A stretch of DNA of 9,256 nt. It comes from Thermoleophilia bacterium (lineage in GTDB: Bacteria > Actinomycetota > Thermoleophilia > Gaiellales > Gaiellaceae). The translations under genes were made by a program, and so were the position numbers. The notes under the pieces are model-generated. The model was not told where the DNA came from, did not search any database, and was given only the letters and a program-made list of their open reading frames with translations. The stretch is taken from contig JACVRM010000079.1 of assembly GCA_014534415.1 (NCBI GenBank), positions 1 through 9,256 on the forward strand. Reading direction: 5' to 3'. Positions 6,510-9,256 of this stretch are shown in pieces. Within the stretch, counting starts at the first letter, position 1, and the number at the start of each line of letters is the position of its first letter.

Positions 6510-6515
6510 ATCTTA
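6510..6515 (-). promoter_or_regulatory. Candidate -10 box for ilvE
   Basis: TAAGAT (6515-6510 on the minus strand) lies in the 55-bp gap between the YbaK-like gene and ilvE. A start about 7 nt later would give a leader of about 25 nt containing the ribosome binding site. No -35 hexamer is recognisable in the very GC-rich stretch upstream. Confidence 0.35.
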
Positions 6516-6532
6516 CCGGCGGGGGCGGCGCA

Positions 6533-7021
6533 TCATGGCCCGGCGTCCTCGGTGACGTCCACGGCTCGGCCGCGCGTGAGGCGCGCGAGATCGGCGGGGT
6601 CGACCGCCGCGAGATGGCGCGGCGAGCCGGCGCCGACCCAGACTTGGTCGTGAACGAGCAGGCGGCGGTCGAGCAAGACCAGCTCGACGCTCGTGAGCGG
6701 GAACGGCGCGACCGCGCCGGGCGCGAAGCCGGTCGCCTCCTCCACCTGCGTGGGGCTGGCGATCCGGGCCTGGCCAGCGCCGGTCGCTGACGCGACCTTC
6801 CGCGGATCGGCCCTGCGGTCGCCAGGCGTCAGGACGAGGACGTAGCGGCCATCGCAGACGAAGACGAGCGACTTGACGATCTGCTCCAACGAGGCGCCCG
6901 CCGCGCGCGCCGCGTCCTCGGCTGTCGGCGTGCCGCCGGAGTACTCCTCGATCCGTGCTTCCGTGCCGGACTCGCGCAGGTAGCGGGCGACACGCTCGAC
7001 CGGCTCAGGCAACGCTCTCAC
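6533..7021 (-). CDS. YbaK/ProX-family aminoacyl-tRNA editing-domain protein
   Basis: A free-standing version of the prolyl-tRNA synthetase editing (INS/YbaK) domain, 162 residues from the chosen start. Members hydrolyse mischarged tRNAs such as Cys- or Ala-tRNA-Pro in the cytoplasm. Family features are QIVKSLVFVCDGRYVLVLTP (47-66) with the conserved active-site Lys50, KVASATG (75-81), the ATGFAPGAVAPFPL stretch (96-109, matching the GxxPGGVSPFG-type loop) and VWVGAGS near 127-133. The start is GTG at 7021: family sequence begins here and a TACCGT box lies 7 nt upstream. The frame stays open upstream to an ATG at 7210, but that 63-residue extension is unlike the family. Substrate preference (YbaK, ProX or other) cannot be told by eye. 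Confidence 0.87.
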   Translation of the reverse strand: MRALPEPVERVARYLRESGTEARIEEYSGGTPTAEDAARAAGASLEQIVKSLVFVCDGRYVLVLTPGDRRADPRKVASATGAGQARIASPTQVEEATGFAPGAVAPFPLTSVELVLLDRRLLVHDQVWVGAGSPRHLAAVDPADLARLTRGRAVDVTEDAGP

Positions 7022-7028
7022 GGCCAGA

Positions 7029-7034
7029 ACGGTA
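7029..7034 (-). promoter_or_regulatory. Weak -10 box for a leaderless YbaK-like mRNA
   Basis: TACCGT (7034-7029 on the minus strand) is followed by TCTGGCC and the GTG at 7021. The placement repeats that seen at tyrS and the RemA-like gene. The hexamer matches only the TAnnnT core, so this is tentative alone; the repeated geometry adds some weight. Confidence 0.3.
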
Positions 7035-7135
7035 GTGGCCGCACTGGTCGTGTTCGCACGCCACCTCGCCGGGGCCAGGCCCGCGCACGAATCAGTCACG
7101 CGGATGTGGCAAAAGAGCCCTCGCTTGGCTTGGCT

Positions 7136-7160
7136 GCTCGGCTCGCGGAGCGCACCGAGC
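7136..7160. terminator. Bulged hairpin downstream of serA, possible terminator
   Basis: GCTCG-GCTC pairs with GAGC and CGAGC around a GCG loop, with a 4-nt bulge (GCAC) on one side. It lies about 73 nt past the serA stop on the minus strand, in the 211-bp gap before the YbaK-like gene. Minus-strand T residues (TCTTTT, 7110-7115) occur only about 20 nt beyond the stem, so it is not a canonical intrinsic terminator. Confidence 0.22.
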
Positions 7161-7186
7161 GGTGCCAGGCGCGGGCGCAGAAGCGT

Positions 7187-7198
7187 CACAGCGCTGTG
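7187..7198. promoter_or_regulatory. 12-bp palindrome in the serA/ybaK-like gap
   Basis: CACAGCGCTGTG is a perfect dyad; one further pair (7185/7200) matches beyond a single mismatch. Its position between two genes and its length suit a homodimeric regulator site, but no -35/-10 pair is placed next to it. In GC-rich DNA a dyad of this length can be chance. The rest of the gap (7035-7232) shows no gene or RNA that I recognise. Confidence 0.22.
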
Positions 7199-7232
7199 TC
7201 GAAAGTGCAAAACCGCGCGGTCCGGCGCCGCT

Positions 7233-8810
7233 TTACTCGAGAGTTATGAAGCGAGCGTCGTCGAAGCCCTCGGCGCGCAGTCGCTCCTGGAGCTCAGGAG
7301 GCGCCGGCGTGTCGATCGAGAGCGCCATGAGCGCCTTGCCCCCCCGCCGGGTGCGCGACACCGTCATATTCGCGATGTTCACGCCCGCCTGGCCGAAGAG
7401 CGTCCCCACGCGGCCGATCACACCCGGCACGTCGTCGTAGCGGAAGAAGACCATCAGCGGTGCCAGCTCCATCTCGAGCTCGAAGCCGAGCGCGCTGACG
7501 AGCCAGCGGCGATGGTCGCGGCCGATCGTCGTCCCGGCAACGCGCACCTCGCCGCCGTTCGACGCGGCCACGACGCGAACGAGGTTGGTGAAGTCGCGTG
7601 AGGAGCGCCGACGCTCCTCGCTCACGTCGACTCCCAGCTCGGCCGCGACCACCGGCGCGTTGACCCAGTTGACCTGGCGGTCTGCGCGGCCTTGAAACGC
7701 TCCGTTCAGCGCCGCGACCGTCAGCAGGCGCGTGTCGTACTCGGCCAGCCCACCGTAGTACGTCAGCGCGAGCCGGTCGGCGCGCCGGCCGCCGAGATCT
7801 AGCGCGAGTCGCGCCAACTGCGCCGCGAGCGGCACGAACGGCCCGAGCACCTCGATGTCTTTCGCACCGATCGTGGGGATATTGACGGCGTTCGTGACCA
7901 GACGGCCCTCGAGCGCCGCGGCAACCTGCTCGGCGACGACAATACCGGCGCGATCCTGCGCTTCGGCGGTCGAGGCAGCCAGGTGCGGCGTGACGACGAC
8001 GTTGTCGAGCTCGAGCAGCGGGCCGGAATACGGCTCGGCCGAGAAGACGTCCAGCGCCGCGCCGGCGACCTTGCCCGACCGCAGCGCCTCGGCAAGCGCC
8101 GCCTCGTCCACCAGCTCGCCGCGCGCGGCGTTCACGATCCGCACGCCGTCCCGCATGCGAGCGAACGCGTCGGCGCCGATCGAGCCGCGCGTCTCGTCCG
8201 TCAGCGGCAGGTGCAGCGTGACGAAGTCGGCCGCGACGTACACATCCTGAACCGTCTCCACCCGTTCCGCGCCAAGCTCGCGAAAGCGGTCCGGCGCGAC
8301 GAACGGATCGTACGCGACGACACGCATGCCCAGGCCGAGCGCCCGGCGCGCGACCTGCTGGCCGATGCGCCCGAAGCCGAGCACGCCGAGCGTTTTCTCG
8401 GCGAGCTCGGTGCCCGCGTAGCGCGAACGGTGCCAGCGGCCCTGCTTGAGCTCGGCATGCGCCTGCGGGATGTTGCGCGCGAGCGCGACGAGCAGCCCGA
8501 CCGTGTGCTCGGCGGCCGACACGACGGTCGACTCGGGCGCGTTCACGACCACGATCCCGCGTCGCGTCGCGGCATCCACGTCCACGTTGTCGATTCCCAC
8601 TCCGGCGCGTCCGATCACCTTCAGGCGCTCGGCACGCTCGATCGCGGCGGCGTCGAGACGCGTTGCCGAGCGAATCACGACCGCGTCGTATTCGGCGATG
8701 CGCTCGTCGAGCGTTGCACCACCGTCCTCGTCGACGTCGAAGCGGGCGCGGAGGAGCTCGATACCCGCCGCCGCGATCGGTTCGCAGACGAGCACCCGTG
8801 CTCCGCTCAT
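7233..8810 (-). CDS. serA: D-3-phosphoglycerate dehydrogenase, long form with ACT domain
   Basis: Oxidises 3-phosphoglycerate to 3-phosphohydroxypyruvate with NAD, the first step of serine synthesis. The 525-residue protein fits the long type: substrate-binding segments at 1-100 and about 285-310, a Rossmann domain with LGVLGFGRIGQQ (141-152, GxGxxG at 145-150) and Asp168 for the NAD ribose, catalytic Arg230 (NAARGELVDE), Glu259 (DVFSAEP) and His276 (TPHLAAST), an intervening allosteric domain (about 315-445), and a C-terminal ACT domain (about 452-525) with DDVPGVIGRVGTLFGQAGVN. The ACT domain usually gives serine feedback inhibition; that is inferred here. The start is ATG at 8810, with GGGAG about 10 nt upstream. 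It follows a class V aminotransferase gene on the same strand after 133 bp with no TAnnnT box, so the two may be co-transcribed. Confidence 0.97.
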   Translation of the reverse strand: MSGARVLVCEPIAAAGIELLRARFDVDEDGGATLDERIAEYDAVVIRSATRLDAAAIERAERLKVIGRAGVGIDNVDVDAATRRGIVVVNAPESTVVSAAEHTVGLLVALARNIPQAHAELKQGRWHRSRYAGTELAEKTLGVLGFGRIGQQVARRALGLGMRVVAYDPFVAPDRFRELGAERVETVQDVYVAADFVTLHLPLTDETRGSIGADAFARMRDGVRIVNAARGELVDEAALAEALRSGKVAGAALDVFSAEPYSGPLLELDNVVVTPHLAASTAEAQDRAGIVVAEQVAAALEGRLVTNAVNIPTIGAKDIEVLGPFVPLAAQLARLALDLGGRRADRLALTYYGGLAEYDTRLLTVAALNGAFQGRADRQVNWVNAPVVAAELGVDVSEERRRSSRDFTNLVRVVAASNGGEVRVAGTTIGRDHRRWLVSALGFELEMELAPLMVFFRYDDVPGVIGRVGTLFGQAGVNIANMTVSRTRRGGKALMALSIDTPAPPELQERLRAEGFDDARFITLE

Positions 8811-8943
8811 CGGTCCCGCTCCCGGTGCGGCGCCGGGGCACGCATGGACCGGCTCCGGCTGCGCGTGGATTCAGACAGGAGACTGGCGCGACGCAGAAGC
8901 CAAGCGGAGCTGCGCCCGGTCGGCGCCGGACAGAGACAGCCGT
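8811..8943. other. 133-bp spacer between the class V aminotransferase gene and serA
   Basis: No coding region or recognised riboswitch is seen. The minus-strand sequence contains no TAnnnT -10 box. It is rich in GGCGCC-type self-complementary pieces (for example CCGGTCGGCGCCGG, 8917-8930), and could fold, but nothing matches a known serine or glycine leader. It is longer than the other spacers in this tightly packed region. Confidence 0.3.
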
Positions 8944-9256
8944 TCACACGCGGGCGTGCTCGAAGACCTCGAGCGCGCGGGCAGGCCCGAGACCGCGCTC
9001 CACGTCGGCGCCCGCCTCTACGAGCGCAAGCTCGAGCGCCGAGAGCGCCGTCACGATGTCGAAGACGTCCACGTGGCCGATATGGCCGATGCGGACGATC
9101 CTGCCCTGGAGCTGCCCCTGTCCGCCGGCGACGGTGACGCCGAGCCGGTCCCGGACGGCGTGCACGACCTGCTGACCGTCGATCCTCTCCGGCATGCGGA
9201 TCGCCGTGACGACGGCTGAGCGGTCGTCGTCCGGCGAGAAGAGCTCGAGTCCCATC
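8944..9256 (-). CDS. Alanine-glyoxylate / serine-pyruvate-type aminotransferase, C-terminal part (cut by the right edge)
   Basis: The last 104 or so codons of a class V, fold-type I PLP aminotransferase. The visible part reads SAVVTAIRMPERIDGQQV, then VTVAGGQGQLQGRIVRIGHI (40-59 from the visible Met) and VDVFDIVTALSALELAL, which is the usual end of the AGT/SPT family. The Arg in VRIGHIG (residue 55) corresponds to the carboxylate-binding arginine. The PLP lysine and most of the enzyme lie outside the window. The Met encoded at 9255 is probably internal, not the start. Position just ahead of serA suggests a role in serine/glycine metabolism, possibly as phosphoserine aminotransferase in place of SerC (inference). 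Confidence 0.85.
   Translation of the reverse strand, partial: MGLELFSPDDDRSAVVTAIRMPERIDGQQVVHAVRDRLGVTVAGGQGQLQGRIVRIGHIGHVDVFDIVTALSALELALVEAGADVERGLGPARALEVFEHARV

Noticed and set aside
5530..6555. 341-codon plus-strand frame opposite ilvE
   Set aside because: ilvE on the minus strand has complete motifs and a strong ribosome binding site; this frame has neither.
7081..7200. tRNA or small RNA gene in the serA/ybaK-like spacer
   Set aside because: No cloverleaf, no GGTTCGAAT-type T-loop, and no paired acceptor ends could be found.
7022..7210. Upstream ATG start extending the YbaK-like protein by 63 residues
   Set aside because: The extension is not family-like, has no ribosome binding site, and overlaps the spacer dyad; GTG at 7021 matches the usual length.
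8811..8943. Serine or glycine riboswitch ahead of serA
   Set aside because: GC-rich self-complementary pieces exist, but I could match no known riboswitch core, and no promoter box is visible.
7983..9137. Plus-strand frame opposite serA and the class V aminotransferase
   Set aside because: It spans two genes with clear family motifs on the other strand and shows no recognisable domain.
1..9256. Mobile element, CRISPR array, toxin-antitoxin or defence island
   Set aside because: No transposase, integrase, terminal repeats, spaced direct repeats or defence-type domains were seen; the genes are housekeeping in character and uniform in composition.

Overview
The window is GC-rich throughout, with strong G/C bias at third codon positions. 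Genes are densely packed, and several start GTG or ATG only 6-7 nt after a TAnnnT/GATAAT box, the pattern of leaderless transcripts. With the protein sequences (PASTA-bearing class A PBP, 525-aa SerA with ACT domain), this suggests an actinobacterial chromosome, possibly of the Thermoleophilia type. The taxonomic call is an inference from composition and recalled family resemblance; no search was run.

Layout. At the left edge lies the 5' part of tyrS (tyrosyl-tRNA synthetase, minus strand, cut by the window edge). It diverges across about 64 bp from a complete bifunctional class A penicillin-binding protein on the plus strand (593-3055). All other intact genes are on the minus strand. The PBP gene converges with and overlaps by 26 bp a 3-methyladenine-type DNA glycosylase (3030-3641), which follows a small RemA/DUF370-like gene (3669-4034). 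A 328-bp gap then holds a promoter, a hairpin and what looks like a decayed small plus-strand gene. Beyond it, reading the minus strand from right to left, are the C-terminal end of an alanine-glyoxylate/serine-pyruvate-type aminotransferase (8944-9256), serA (7233-8810), a YbaK/ProX-like editing-domain protein (6533-7021), ilvE (5536-6477) and a DegT/DnrJ/EryC1/StrS-type aminotransferase (4363-5502).

How the genes relate. The right half is mainly amino-acid metabolism: serA with an adjacent class V aminotransferase suggests serine synthesis, and ilvE is the last step of branched-chain amino-acid synthesis. The YbaK-like protein and TyrS concern tRNA charging and its fidelity. The PBP builds peptidoglycan, and the glycosylase repairs alkylated bases. 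No phage, transposon, CRISPR, toxin-antitoxin or defence signature was found, and I see no convincing new multi-gene system. The points most worth a second look are the repeated leaderless promoter architecture, the short-core RemA/DUF370-like protein with a C-terminal extension, the decayed ORF at 4052-4366, and the perfect 11-bp hairpin between ilvE and the DegT-type gene.
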